Below are positions 51,107 to 61,734 of a stretch of 64,000 nucleotides of DNA, piece after piece (position 1 is the stretch's first letter; every line of letters starts with the position of its first letter). The notes under the pieces were generated by a model that was not told the origin of the DNA, made no database searches, and saw nothing but the letters and a program-made list of their open reading frames with translations. This stretch comes from Levilactobacillus senmaizukei DSM 21775 = NBRC 103853 (GTDB lineage: Bacteria; Bacillota; Bacilli; Lactobacillales; Lactobacillaceae). The stretch is from contig NZ_BCWD01000009.1 of NCBI RefSeq assembly GCF_001592085.1, positions 23,620-87,619 of the forward strand, in the 5' to 3' direction. The translations under genes and the position numbers were made by a program.

Positions 51107-54100
51107 CTAAATAAACTCATAACTGGAATCATCGCCCGATTGGGCATTGATTCTAGCAATGAGTTCTTCATCGTGTTCTTTAAGAGCACGTTTTACGGCC
51201 GCAGTAATAGCGGCATCATCAGCGTTACCGTTGACTTCAACCTTAACGTTATACTGTGGCGCAATTTTGGTGCCACCACCTGTCGCCTTTGAGACCAGAC
51301 GCTGTGATTCCTTATGAGGGACAATTTTGCCAGACTTCTTTGTCTTGAACAGTTCTTGTCCTTCTTCATTGACACCAACCCAGCTGTTTAACGGAGGCGT
51401 TCCTCCCTTAGCATACCAACCATGAGCCTTTCGGAAAGATAAGGCTTGGTTAATACCGCCATAACGGCCTTTGACATAGCCCTTCATCCACTTCAGTTGA
51501 GTGATTGGATTTGTCTTCCAATCGGAGCCTGCGGAGGCCATTTTAGAGCCAGGCAAGGCTTGTGGAAGCCCATAAGCCGAGCTGCTAGGATTATGGATCT
51601 TAGGATTCCACCCAGATTCAGGTGTGATGATGGCATTATAAGCACCAAACTGGTTCGCAGGGATACCCGCTTGCTCTAGCCAATGCTTATGACTGCCTGA
51701 AGGTGCAGCACTCGTTCCACCTCCACCACTATCATCCTCAGTGAGTGGGGCAATATTCTTAGTAATCCAAGGTAATACCCCAGCTGCGTTCAGCTGGTTC
51801 TTAGCAAATTTCTGCAAAGCCGTGTTTGCTTTAGGAGCCTTAGCAGTCCCGTTGGAACTTCCTTGCATCTTAGTAACGTCATACCAGCCACGAGTACTAG
51901 ATCCACCATGATTCCACAGCGAACCTTTAGAGACCCCAATGTGGACATGGGGGCCAGTGCTAGAGCCAATGATTCCGCCTTGAGTTGCGACAGTATCACC
52001 AGTCTTAATCGTTTGACCAACATGGGCTTTGATATGACTGGCGTTACCAAACTCCTGGTAGATTTCTTGCCAACCATCATCGGACTTGACAGTAACCACA
52101 TAGCCCAAATCCTTGAAGTCCCAAACTGGTTTACCGGCTCTAGTGACAATCCCTCCGTGCACAGCCTTAATTGGGGTACCTTGAGGCCCCGTAAAGTCGA
52201 CACCATCGTGAGAACCAAACGAACGGCTAGCTCCAAATCCGTTACTTTTGGTCATGCCTGGGTCATGACGCCAATTACCACCAGCACCACCGCTTTGAGC
52301 AGCAGCGTTCATGACACTCCAGGCTGCAGCATTCCAAGGAACACCTTTACTATTTGCGGCCTTTGTTCCGAGTGATTGGACCCCTGACGCTAACTGAGGT
52401 CCGCTACCATCGGTTAAATGGCTGGTGAAGTCACTCTTCCACGCATCGTTAGGCTTTCCGGAGTTCTTCTCAATCAGAGATAACAATTTATCCTTCGAAA
52501 CGCCAGTCCCTTTAGCAAAGTGTGGCAAGAACTGTCTAGCGTGAGCAACTTGGGCCCCATTCAGAACTTCATCACCTTTTTTCAAAGGTGTCAATACGTC
52601 TTTTCCTTCAGGTTTCAGTAATTGCCCACCACGAGCAACAAGTTCCTGACGTGGACCCGACTTAGCATCGTTAAGGACTGCCATCTGATCAGACCTAATT
52701 GGGCCTTTAGAACCAGTTGCATAGTGAATTGGTTTCAAAACTGACTTGTTTCCGCCAAATTGAGAAAGCGTTGAGTTGATACCACTAATACCACCATTAA
52801 GGGACGTAATCGCGCCGCCCATAGCCTTATGAGCATATGGCTTCAATCGACCCATGATGTCTCCAAAGTCACTAGTAGTTGCTTTTGCAGCAGAGTTCAG
52901 GCCCTTGTGGAGCTGAATCATTTGCTTCTGACTACCTTTTTGCATTTGATCAAAGTCTGATACAGTACCTTTACGGATTTGATTGGTATATTTGTCGGTC
53001 GTTTTGTGGATCGACTTCCATTCAGATGAGTTCTTAGACTTGAACTTTGAAATCGATTTGTTCGACTTCTCGGTTCCCGAAGAATATCCTTTTGCGATGC
53101 TCTTACTAATCTTGGACATCGACCGCTTAACGACCGTTTCAGTCCCACCCATGCTGTTAACTTTGGCAACGGATGCTGCATCCGGAACAGCGACTTTCTT
53201 CTTTTGCTTGGGCTTAGCATTCCCACTAGCAAACCCGGGGATACGCTCCCCATAACTACCCTTAGTCATGGCGACGGCGTCAGCATGCTTATAGATCCGA
53301 TCGCCCGGACCAACTTGCATAAGTTGAGCACCATGCCGGCCAATTAGTTTAAAACTCTTACCTCGTTGAAGCAGCTCAAATCCGTTTTCGCCGACCATCG
53401 ACATGCCGTGCTTGAAAATTGAACCACCAGTAGCTTTGGAAAACACCGAACTAGACGATGTCAGCTTGACTGATGGGCCACTTTTAAGAACCGAACTCGT
53501 TTCCTTATTCTGGAGCTTCTTAGCACCCTTAGCTAAGTTTCCCGCCGGGTTGGTGTTGTCATGAAATGACTGATCGTTAGACTTTGGTTTCTGCCAAGTG
53601 CCACCAACAGCCTTAGCAAGTTGCTTTCCAAGGTCGTCAATGTTATTAGACATAACTCCCATAATGCCGTTGATACCACCAGCGGCATTGGCCGCCGCTT
53701 GTACAACTTCTTTGGCTTGTTGATTAGCGTATTTGACGGTCTTCTTATATTGACGATAGGCTGCGGAAGTCGTCTTATCATACTGCTTGTCCGCCGATCC
53801 CTTGATCGACTTGTACATTGAGGAATGAACGCCATAGATCTGTTTTGCAGACTTTAACGTCTTCTTGTATGTTTTGAAAGCCGTCGAAGTTTGAGAATTG
53901 TATTGCTTCTTAGCATCCGAGATGGTTTGCTTACGAGCTGCACGACTCTTTTTCATGACCGTAGAGTATTGCGAAGTGGTGAGATGCCCCACATTCTCTT
54001 TGAGATCCTTATAAAGTCGCTTCTGCTTGTTAGTACCGGCATCGGTGAGCTTAAGCAATTGACGATTAAGCTTTGAAACTAGCGCAGCCCTATCAGTACC

Positions 54101-56782
54101 GCCATTCTTTTCGGCTTTCTCAATCTTGGAAATTGTACTCTTGATGTCGTTAACTCGCTTGGCCCCACTACCCTTCTCTTTCTGAAGTTGTTTGGCTTGT
54201 TCAGAACCACTAATCGCCCCAATTTTCTTGAGATAATTAATAGATTTATCTGCACTAGTCGTTTGCGACTTAGAATAAGACTTTGCAGTAGTTAGAACCT
54301 TTGAGTAAGTGGACTTGTTAACTGAAACAGCAGCCTTGGAACCAGTCCCCAGAATATTCAAGAAATTGTCATTAGCCTTAGTAACCTCTGAATGAGTGTC
54401 CTTAAGAAACTACTTTGTATCCTTGGACAGCCCTTTGTAAGGATCCGAAGCCTTTGACTTTCTCTGGTGACGGAATGGCTTAGAATTCAACTGACCTAAC
54501 ACTTTATTAGCGTCATCTGAATCAGGTGTTCCTTGTGTGTAATACCGCTTACGCAACTTTTTCTGTTGGTGCTTATCTTTTTCTACAATCTTTGCATTGG
54601 GATCTTTACCGGTAGAGTTACTACTTAGGTACTTATCAATCTTCTTTGCAGTAAGTGCTTTGGTAATCCCATCACCAATTGAAGCCCCCATTACGGCACC
54701 TTGAGGACCACCAAGGTAAAATCCTAGTCCACCACCGATAGTCTTGCCGGCACCATTCCATAGTGTTTGTCCACCAGCTGCGGTATCCAGTCCCTGCTTG
54801 GTAGCTTTGACAAAGTCATAGCCAATATCCAAACCGACGGCACCAACAGCTAGTTTCCCCATTAAACTGGAATTGTTCCATTGAGACTTGAATCCAGAAC
54901 CTCTAACAGAGTTCTTAGCATTGCTAAAATGGGTTGTGCCCATCCGGCTACCTGTTGAACCGACAGCCGTTTCTTCTTCGTTAGCAATAGCCTCTGTCGC
55001 GTTGCTAGCCGACTGGAGTGAGCCTCCATTGATTGGCTTTCGCATAACTTTAGCCATGCTTGACCAAGCCGTCTTCGCCATACTGATACCCTTTAATAAT
55101 CCACCTAATGCCAGCGATATTGGAGCAATCCCAGCAGCTAAAGCGATACCAGACGTGACAAACTTTTTAGTGCCCTTAGGCATCTCATTGATGGCGAAGA
55201 GCATCTTATCAAGGCCCTTAACCAAGCCGGTGATGTTAGGCAATACGGTCGTCGCAAATGAAATCCCCAGTCCACTAACAGCTTGCTTGAAGATGTCAAT
55301 CTGTGCCTTCGCCGACATGAGGTTCTTCTTGGACAATTGGGCAATGTATCCTCCGCCCTTCATGTTCTGAGAACGAGAAACTTGGTCAGTTAATCTACGC
55401 AAGCCCTTAGTATCTCGCGACAAAGCAATCGCTGCTTCTTGACCAGTGGTACCAAAGAAGCGCTTAAACACGTCGGCCTTTTCAGCACCGCCCATGTTCT
55501 TCGTCTTCTTATTGACCATATCCATCAAGTCAGCAATTGATTTTAGATTACCTTTAGAGTCTTCGAAACTCTTCTTGGTCCAACCAAATTTTTCCATAAT
55601 TGGAGCTTGTTGACTCATCTTGCCCATATTAGGCGACAAGAAGGAGTTTAAGACCTTCCGGTACCCAGTACCAGCAACAGTGTCTTCCATGCCTGCATTG
55701 GATAAAATACCGACACCAGCCGCTGTCTCAGCAACTGACTGGTTAGCTGTGTGAGCCGTATTCCCAACATATCGAAACGCGTCGCCCATCCCCTGAAAAT
55801 CAGTGGCCGTGAGGTCAGCGGCATACGCCATTTGGTTAATGACCGTCTTGGTATTCTGCATCATTTGGTTGGTGTTCTTGGTCCGCATACCGAATTGTTC
55901 CAAGGCCGCAGCCCCGTTGTGAACAACGTCGGTATAATCGTCCCCTGAAGCCAGAGAACCTTGTAAGAAAGTCTTCTGTGCCGCTAAGACTTGGTTAGAA
56001 TCATAACCACGCCGAACCAGTTCCTCATACCCTGCAGACAGCTTCGTTTGTGCTACCCCATACTGAGTTGAATACTTGGCCGCTTGGTTTTGCATCTTAC
56101 CAACATTCTTGGTAACCTTCGACTGCTTTTCACCACCGTAGACGGCCAAATTATTAATGACACGATACTGGTTCTGCAACTTAATCGCGTCATTTGCACC
56201 CTTGACCATGGCAGCACCAATCGCTGTTGATGTTATTGCCATGTTGCGGCCCACATTTAGAAACTTATCTCCAGTGGCGTTTAAGCTTTTGGTCGATATA
56301 TGCATCCGCTTGACGGACTTATTGGTTGAGTCAACACTTCGGGAAACTCGACTAGTTGAGGAGTTATTGAATTTCCCGAGGGCCTGTCGCGACTTGTCAA
56401 CGGACGACGTGATAGATTTATTGCGGGTTGAAAATTCCTTTTGCGCAGAGTTAACACCCCGCATATTCTTCTCGTACGTCGGTAACGAGCCGGTCATTTC
56501 TTTGAAACTATTTTTAAAACTTAATGCCGAATTTTGGACAGAATCAAGTCGCTTGTCGGTAGTCCCCAATTGGCGATTCAGGCTACTAAAAAAGCGAGTA
56601 TTGGGAGTCTCTTTAAAGAGATTGCCAACTCGCTCATTTAGGATTCTCGCTTTTTCTTGCAACTTACTGAAACGCTCGTCAATTTTATCAAAGGCTTCAA
56701 GGTTAGCCTTAATCTGAATGCTAACATCTTCAGACCTCAGGGATTCCGCCATTTGGGCCACCTTCCTTCTTATCTCCGCCAA
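51107..56782 (-). pseudogene. Tail tape measure protein, interrupted by in-frame TAG
   Basis: One frame of 1891 codons with a single TAG at 54410-54412 after codon 790; before it DTK, after it FLKDTHSEVTK, all in the same phase. N-terminal part: coiled coils, then a TP901-type tape-measure core (about 190-520) with hydrophobic segments. C-terminal part: coiled coils, an M23 endopeptidase domain (FGSHDGVDFTG, HVHIG), then a lytic-transglycosylase-like domain (ITPESGWNP, AYGLPQALPGSKM). The downstream half has only a TTG without ribosome site, so independent translation is unlikely. Either a nonsense mutation or a readthrough codon; marked pseudogene with that doubt. Confidence 0.82.
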
Positions 56783-57047
56783 ACGACATAGCTATAGCAT
56801 GATTCATCAAGAACAGCTCTTCGAGTTCTAAGTCATGAAGCAAATCCTCATACATCAGGTACTGGTCAAACGTCAACTTTCTACCCTGAGCAATAGAATC
56901 AATCAGACCGTATTTCTTCATTTTCGACCATGTGAACATCAAGTTATATTCTCTTAAGGCGTGAATTTTTCGATGATCAGTATTACCTTCCTCATCGATG
57001 AATTGGGAACTAAGCTCGTTCTTGCAGAAAGGAATTGGCTTCCTGCA
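56730..57047 (-). CDS. Tail assembly chaperone, T part (reached by frameshift)
   Basis: 105 codons open in the +1 frame relative to the upstream G gene, from just after a TGA at 57048-57050 to the stop at 56730. The C-terminal part includes KKYGLIDSIAQGRKLTFDQY. The first possible internal starts (TTG/ATG near 56942) have no ribosome site. In tailed phages the gene before the tape measure is normally made as a G-T fusion by ribosomal frameshifting. The shift window is 57013-57047, with TTT C at 57027-57030 as a plausible slip site. Confidence 0.65.
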   Translation of the reverse strand, partial: CRKPIPFCKNELSSQFIDEEGNTDHRKIHALREYNLMFTWSKMKKYGLIDSIAQGRKLTFDQYLMYEDLLHDLELEELFLMNHAIAMSFGGDKKEGGPNGGIPEV

Positions 57048-57600
57048 TCATGGTCCAGAACCCGGTGTGAACTAAGGCATCTAACAGAAACTTATTAGCT
57101 TCTGGAAGCGCATTGTATCCGCCACCGTGTTCATCCCAATAAGCCCAGGTAATCTTATGACCCTTATCGTCTCGGAAAACATCGTCATTCAACGTGCCTA
57201 AAAGTTCCTTCAGGTTAGCAGATCCGTCTGCCGTTTGGATGTTGAAGATGATGTTAGTTGCTTCTCGTGCGCTAGGGAAAATCACATTGAGCTTTACTGT
57301 ACCGCCATCGCGATCTTCAAACTCGATAGTCCCCTTATCATCCTTATTCTTTTCAACAGATTCATTGATGAATTTGTAATCCATCCGAGGGTTTACAAGA
57401 ACTTCCTTCATCAACGTTTCATAGACGCTACCAAAGTCACGAAAACCGCCTGAACGTTGTTGCATGTCATTAACATCGAGCACCGTTTCATAGTTTGGTT
57501 GGTTCAGTGTGATTTCCTTAGTAACATCCTCGCCATCCTTATTCTTATAGCTAATCGTTCGCTTTACTTGTTTTGCATCGAGTACGTTTTTTGCTGCCAT
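57010..57600 (-). CDS. Tail assembly chaperone, G part
   Basis: 196 aa, acidic/neutral, with RTISYKNKDGEDVTKEITLN at the N-terminus and KELLGTLNDDVFRDDKG later. Position between tail tube and tape measure, and the overlapping +1 open frame, mark it as the gpG-type chaperone that coats the tape measure during tail assembly. Confidence 0.78.
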   Translation of the reverse strand: MAAKNVLDAKQVKRTISYKNKDGEDVTKEITLNQPNYETVLDVNDMQQRSGGFRDFGSVYETLMKEVLVNPRMDYKFINESVEKNKDDKGTIEFEDRDGGTVKLNVIFPSAREATNIIFNIQTADGSANLKELLGTLNDDVFRDDKGHKITWAYWDEHGGGYNALPEANKFLLDALVHTGFWTMMQEANSFLQERA

Positions 57601-57622
57601 GATTTTGGCCTCCTAATCTTGA

Positions 57623-58105
57623 CTAAAGTACAATTCCGGAATCTTGATCGACATCGAAGTTCCACCCTAAGAATGTGTATTCAGAGTTATCGAAACTGTT
57701 TGTAATGCCCCCATCGGGTTCCTTTTGAGCAAACGCATAAGGTAAGTCAACAGTCTTGTTATTGTTGTCATTGACAACCTTGAGACCAACCGTTGGAATT
57801 TCACCAAGTGCATAAGTCTTTTGTCGCTTGATAACAGCTTCGCCATAAGCCGCTGCTTGCCCATTTTCATTGCATGACAAGGTAATTTGTCCCTTAGATG
57901 AGTGGTTTTGCAACATGATTGGGTCACCAGAGAAGTCAGAATCTAAGTCGAAGTCATTATCAACCTTGGTCCACTTAATGGCATCATTGTTCGTAAAACC
58001 AAACAGTTCATGGGTCTTACCATCCACAATTAAATAGATATGAATAAAGCGGGTGTCCTTGAGGTACACCCACTTGTTTTCACCGTATTGAATTTTATTA
58101 GGCAT
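57623..58105 (-). CDS. Phage tail tube protein (DUF3277-like)
   Basis: 160 aa, beta-rich. GFTNNDAIKWTKVDNDFDLD and SKGQITLSCNENGQ fit tube proteins that follow DUF3383 sheaths. It polymerises into the inner tube of the contractile tail. Confidence 0.82.
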   Translation of the reverse strand: MPNKIQYGENKWVYLKDTRFIHIYLIVDGKTHELFGFTNNDAIKWTKVDNDFDLDSDFSGDPIMLQNHSSKGQITLSCNENGQAAAYGEAVIKRQKTYALGEIPTVGLKVVNDNNNKTVDLPYAFAQKEPDGGITNSFDNSEYTFLGWNFDVDQDSGIVL

Positions 58106-58121
58106 TTATTTATCCTCCTGA

Positions 58122-59276
58122 CTAGATAGTGACGTTAATTTGACCATCAACGCTGTCCAACAGATTAGCCATCGTGTAGCCAATGGTCATGGCTGTCGTA
58201 CGTGCTTCGACTTGCTTGCTGGTTACTTGGTTGCGACTAGGAATATCAACCGAGGCGACGGGCTTTCCATCTGCACCTTCGGCAAAGAAGCCCATATTCC
58301 CCAAATCATTTAATAGAGTTTGAGCTTGAGCCTTTAACTTGCTCAAGTTAGAATCATTAAACTTGAAGTGCCGTTGTTCCGGAAGGTCTAACCAGTTTTG
58401 TAGCCCAACAATCATGTAATCGTAAATATATTGAGCACCAAACATGTTATCTACATAGTGACCATCCAATGCCCGACCATGGAGAAGCATCATGTCGCCT
58501 CCCTTATTAACGACTGGAATAAAATTCAAATTGGACAACTGAGTAATTTCCGGGCTGGTCCAACTATTAGCCTTAATACCAGGAATATTCCCAATACGTT
58601 GCCAATCGATTGGCAACGTTGCGACAGCTTGTGCTACCGCCCCTGCCCCTAGTGGTTGGCCATCCTTATCAGCTAGCCCAATTACAGGAAGCATCCTGGA
58701 CGAGTCAAACTTGTCAGACTTGGCATAGGCTTCCAACTCAGTGGCACTAGCTACATCACTGGCAGTTAAAACTAAGATTCCGTCTTGGTTTTCATATAAG
58801 AAATCCATGACAGATTCGAGTTCTTCAGTGTCAGCTTCAGGTAAGATGACATACCGCCAACCAGCCTTGAAGTAGTTGGTCAAGAAATGAACTGACCCCG
58901 AAACTTGGGTTACTGACCCTGCTTCAGATGAAATAGTGGCACCATCAGCCGTAGCAGTAACTGACTTAATCACTGGTGCCGATACAACGCCCATTGGATC
59001 ATCTTGTTTCTTATCAAGGTATTGCCCAATTGAAATAGGTTGATCCGTAATCTTTTCTTTTGCTAGTGTTTCAAAATACTTGCTAGCCAGCTTGTAGGCA
59101 TCGGAAGATTCATCGAATTTTTCCGCGACATCGTCAAGGGTGCCAAAAGTGTCATACGTTTCTTCCCCATCCTTAATTGGAATGGCAAGCAACAGGGAAG
59201 ACGCTTGCGAGTAACTCACAACCTGTTGAATCATTTGCTTAAAGCTAACGTCATAATTTAATTTAACTGTGCTCAT
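58122..59276 (-). CDS. Phage tail sheath protein (DUF3383-like)
   Basis: 384 aa. N-terminal domain with YSQASSLLLAIPIKDGEETY; the central WRYVILPEADTEELESV and ILVLTASDVASATELEAY; C-terminal YDYMIVGLQNWLDLPEQRHF. Contracts during infection. Overlaps the upstream gene by 14 bp. Confidence 0.88.
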   Translation of the reverse strand: MSTVKLNYDVSFKQMIQQVVSYSQASSLLLAIPIKDGEETYDTFGTLDDVAEKFDESSDAYKLASKYFETLAKEKITDQPISIGQYLDKKQDDPMGVVSAPVIKSVTATADGATISSEAGSVTQVSGSVHFLTNYFKAGWRYVILPEADTEELESVMDFLYENQDGILVLTASDVASATELEAYAKSDKFDSSRMLPVIGLADKDGQPLGAGAVAQAVATLPIDWQRIGNIPGIKANSWTSPEITQLSNLNFIPVVNKGGDMMLLHGRALDGHYVDNMFGAQYIYDYMIVGLQNWLDLPEQRHFKFNDSNLSKLKAQAQTLLNDLGNMGFFAEGADGKPVASVDIPSRNQVTSKQVEARTTAMTIGYTMANLLDSVDGQINVTI

Positions 59277-59754
59277 TGTTCTCCTCCTTTGAATCTGTAA
59301 CGCCTAAAATGACGTCTGTTATGGTCCCTGATTGAGTAGTGTCGTCGTACGAATCGTTAACCGTGACCGTCACTGAAAGCACCGCCTCGGTTTCGTTGGA
59401 AACTCCAAAATTCAAATCCCGAATCGGCAAAGACTCGACCTGTAATGAAATTCCGGATTCAGCCAAATCGGTCAGCAGTCCAATGCTTTCCAATAATTTC
59501 CGCATGTCGTGACTTAAATCTGGCGAATCTAGTTCATCATCAGTTACTGCCGTCAATTGCAGGACAAACGAAAACGGCTCATTTTCAACATCGTTGAAAG
59601 TCAGCCGTTGATAGTCGTCTACAATTTTGTAATAAAAAAACGGCAGTGGAGGCCTGTCGTCAGGTTGAAATTTCTTGGTAATTATCCAGCCAGGTTGGAA
59701 CTTATGAATCTCAGAAATAATCTTATTTACCGTATCACGATAAATACCCATCAT
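59263..59754 (-). CDS. Putative tail terminator/neck protein
   Basis: 163 aa, LIC_12616-like pattern (IHKFQPGWIITKKFQPDDRP, PFFYYKIVDDYQRLTF). Position directly upstream of the sheath fits a tail terminator. Start may be either of two adjacent ATGs. Overlaps the preceding gene by 4 bp. Confidence 0.72.
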   Translation of the reverse strand: MMGIYRDTVNKIISEIHKFQPGWIITKKFQPDDRPPLPFFYYKIVDDYQRLTFNDVENEPFSFVLQLTAVTDDELDSPDLSHDMRKLLESIGLLTDLAESGISLQVESLPIRDLNFGVSNETEAVLSVTVTVNDSYDDTTQSGTITDVILGVTDSKEENNEHS

Positions 59755-60149
59755 TCCACCGCCTTTAGATAATACGTGGTTAGTCCTGCAAGCTCATCAT
59801 AGGTGAATGATTCAACCTGATAGGCACGGCCCGAAGTCTTAACAGTTATGGTAGTTCCTCGCGGAAAGTCATCGTGTCGTGACACCCACTCCATTTGTGC
59901 AGTCTTGACCGGACCACCACCTTCGTTCTGAAAGGATGTACCTGGGTCAGTTTGCGTATTGGTGGTGCTCTTCACGATTGGCTCGATAAGATCGTACTCA
60001 TCTGCTTTGGACTGAATTAAGTCTCCTGAAGAATCATAGTCAGCAGCTGTCAATTTGTGCTCTTTAACGGGTACTACCACATGAATTGGTATCTTCAACC
60101 TATCAAACATGAACTGGAATCGATTGAAGTTTTGGAATTTAAAAACCAC
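59751..60149 (-). CDS. Phage head-tail/neck protein
   Basis: 132 aa from a GTG start that shares its first G with the upstream TAG (TAGTG) and lies eight bases after AGGAGGG; the longer ATG frame begins before that site. No recognised domain; beta-rich C-terminus (TITVKTSGRAYQVESFTYDE). Likely a head-closure component by position. Confidence 0.68.
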   Translation of the reverse strand: MVFKFQNFNRFQFMFDRLKIPIHVVVPVKEHKLTAADYDSSGDLIQSKADEYDLIEPIVKSTTNTQTDPGTSFQNEGGGPVKTAQMEWVSRHDDFPRGTTITVKTSGRAYQVESFTYDELAGLTTYYLKAVE

Positions 60150-60751
60150 TACATTCCCTCCTTTGTCCATGTAATCGACTTGATAAGCTTCCCAGTATCC
60201 ATTAACGGGTTGTTACTCCCTTTACGCTCAACTGTTACTGGCGCATTAGCTGGATCAGCCATGTCGCGAATGGTCATTCGAATGTCGTTGGTTGCGGTTC
60301 GACCAAGTTTGGCTAATACCCCATCGGCCGTCTCAGTCCCGCGAATGATGCCTGACACTCCCTGAACTGCAATTCTTCGCCACACCGAGCGCTTATGAGC
60401 CACCGTCCATCGGATGAAGGGTCGGGTAGGAATCGTGACGGATTTTTTTAGATAGAACATCACAGTCAGTTGATCCCCATTAGCCACTGCCAGAATATTC
60501 TTTCCCTTAGGCTTGAATAATCCTGGTATATCACCAGCTTTGCGCGTTCCTGCTGCCGCAGTCGGAATAGTTAACCATGACCTTTTAGCCGTGATAATCT
60601 TACCCGTTTCATTTACACTAGCCACCATTTGAAGATAACTATCCCCAACAGGAACACCGGCAACTACTCGGGTATGGTTCAACTTGGACAGCTCAGCTCT
60701 TACGTGAGGCATTCTGTTAAAGGAAGGCAATTCCCCACCGTCCTTTACCAA
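60149..60751 (-). CDS. Phage neck protein, HK97 gp10/morphogenesis-like
   Basis: 200 aa. The C-terminal ARKGSxNPLxDTGxLxxSI-type motif is seen as ERKGSNNPLMDTGKLIKSIT, typical of gp10-like and virion-morphogenesis proteins. The start is uncertain: a TTG at the listed position or MPHVRAELS thirteen codons later. Overlaps the upstream gene. Confidence 0.75.
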   Translation of the reverse strand: MVKDGGELPSFNRMPHVRAELSKLNHTRVVAGVPVGDSYLQMVASVNETGKIITAKRSWLTIPTAAAGTRKAGDIPGLFKPKGKNILAVANGDQLTVMFYLKKSVTIPTRPFIRWTVAHKRSVWRRIAVQGVSGIIRGTETADGVLAKLGRTATNDIRMTIRDMADPANAPVTVERKGSNNPLMDTGKLIKSITWTKEGM

Positions 60752-61070
60752 ACTTCGCTACAAGGCGTTCATATTCAACCATATAAGGATCGTTTCCTTG
60801 TGACCAATCGAACATCTCCTGCGTGTAATCTTTCGTACTTGCACGAGAAACTCCGCCCGATTGTGCCGTGCTGTCGACCACCATATTATGCAGGACCAAT
60901 AGTCGGTGACCGCGTTCACTAACTGTGTCTGGCAATTCATCCGACAGTACAATCGACCACGTGTCGGCAATTGCTTGGCTTATCGCTTCATCGTTATACC
61001 CCTGGGCCATAGGATAGGCTTTAATGGCCGCAAGAGTTGTTTGTTTAGTCGCTTCTGTATAGGCCATCAT
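60717..61070 (-). CDS. Head-tail connector protein
   Basis: 117 aa, mostly helical (TEATKQTTLAAIKAYPMAQG, EAISQAIADTWSIVLSD), as in small DUF4054/gp6-like connector proteins after the capsid gene. GGAGGCAAATG site before the start. Confidence 0.7.
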   Translation of the reverse strand: MMAYTEATKQTTLAAIKAYPMAQGYNDEAISQAIADTWSIVLSDELPDTVSERGHRLLVLHNMVVDSTAQSGGVSRASTKDYTQEMFDWSQGNDPYMVEYERLVAKFGKGRWGIAFL

Positions 61071-61077
61071 TTGCCTC

Positions 61078-61356
61078 CTAAGCCGTAGTTACGGTAACTT
61101 GTGCACCATCATCGGTTGGTGCTGCGGCAACGCCTGTCGGTGCAGGAGCCTTAGCCTTATTAACAGTGAACGCAGGCACATCAACCTTGTCGGATTCTTC
61201 TAAAATACCTTCTGAGTCAGTATGGCTAGCTTGATATTCACCCTTTACGACAACCGTTCTAGCCGCAAGACTAGTGATTGTCACTCCATCTACGTCGGTT
61301 CCTGTGAATGAGGGCTTGGTATCACCCTTTTTATAAATATTCAATACTAATGACAT
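61078..61356 (-). CDS. Small beta-rich phage structural protein, copy 2
   Basis: 92 aa. The first 65 residues are clearly related to the neighbouring 69-aa protein (LNIYKKGDTKPSFTG, GVTITSLAARTVV, EYQASHTDSEGILEESDKV), with an added Ala/Pro-rich tail. An Ig-like decoration or fibre-related role is possible; not shown. Confidence 0.7.
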   Translation of the reverse strand: MSLVLNIYKKGDTKPSFTGTDVDGVTITSLAARTVVVKGEYQASHTDSEGILEESDKVDVPAFTVNKAKAPAPTGVAAAPTDDGAQVTVTTA

Positions 61357-61370
61357 TTAGCTAACCTCCT

Positions 61371-61580
61371 TTACTTACCCGCGTTGACAGTAAATGATGG
61401 CACCTTAACCCGTTCAGATTCAGTCAAAGCACCAGTATCATCAGAATGACTTACCTCGTAATCGCCCTCTGCAACCGCAGTTCCGGCTGCTAATCCTGTC
61501 ACCGTTACTCCGGTCTCGTCATCCCCGATTACAAGCGGCTTAGTGTCACCCTTCTTATATAAATTCAGTTTAATAGCCAT
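61371..61580 (-). CDS. Small beta-rich phage structural protein, copy 1
   Basis: 69 aa (LNLYKKGDTKPLVIG, GVTVTGLAAGTAV, DYEVSHSDDTGALTESERV). Paralogue of the next gene and probably arose by tandem duplication. Good AGGAGGCC site. Function unknown. Confidence 0.7.
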   Translation of the reverse strand: MAIKLNLYKKGDTKPLVIGDDETGVTVTGLAAGTAVAEGDYEVSHSDDTGALTESERVKVPSFTVNAGK

Positions 61581-61590
61581 AATTGGCCTC

Positions 61591-61734
61591 CTATTCTGCT
61601 GTTAGATATGCTAAAAGCTGGGCCTTGGTGTCAGATGCCTTGTAGGTAATCCCCTTGTCATCCAAGTAGGATTTAATCTGATCATTGGTCCAGCTTTCGT
61701 TTGGATCGCCGCCATTTTCAGGCGGCGTTTCTAG
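61591..61734 (-). CDS. Frameshift extension of the capsid protein with HeH/LEM-like domain
   Basis: 47 codons read after a -1 shift at the end of the capsid gene: a Pro/Gly linker (LETPPENGGDPNE) then a helix-extended-loop-helix unit (SWTNDQIKSYLDDKGITYKA, TKAQLLAYLTAE). The frame has no start codon or ribosome site of its own, so it is expressed only by frameshifting. HeH/LEM-type units are short helical domains found in many phage head genes. Confidence 0.75.
   Translation of the reverse strand, partial: LETPPENGGDPNESWTNDQIKSYLDDKGITYKASDTKAQLLAYLTAE

Noticed and set aside
51107..54361. A second independent tape measure gene
   Set aside because: It is in phase with the upstream frame, separated only by TAG and 16 open codons, and its TTG lacks a ribosome site.
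56730..56942. A separate 70-aa gene starting at TTG 56942
   Set aside because: No ribosome site; the frame is open well upstream into the G gene, which fits a frameshift fusion better.
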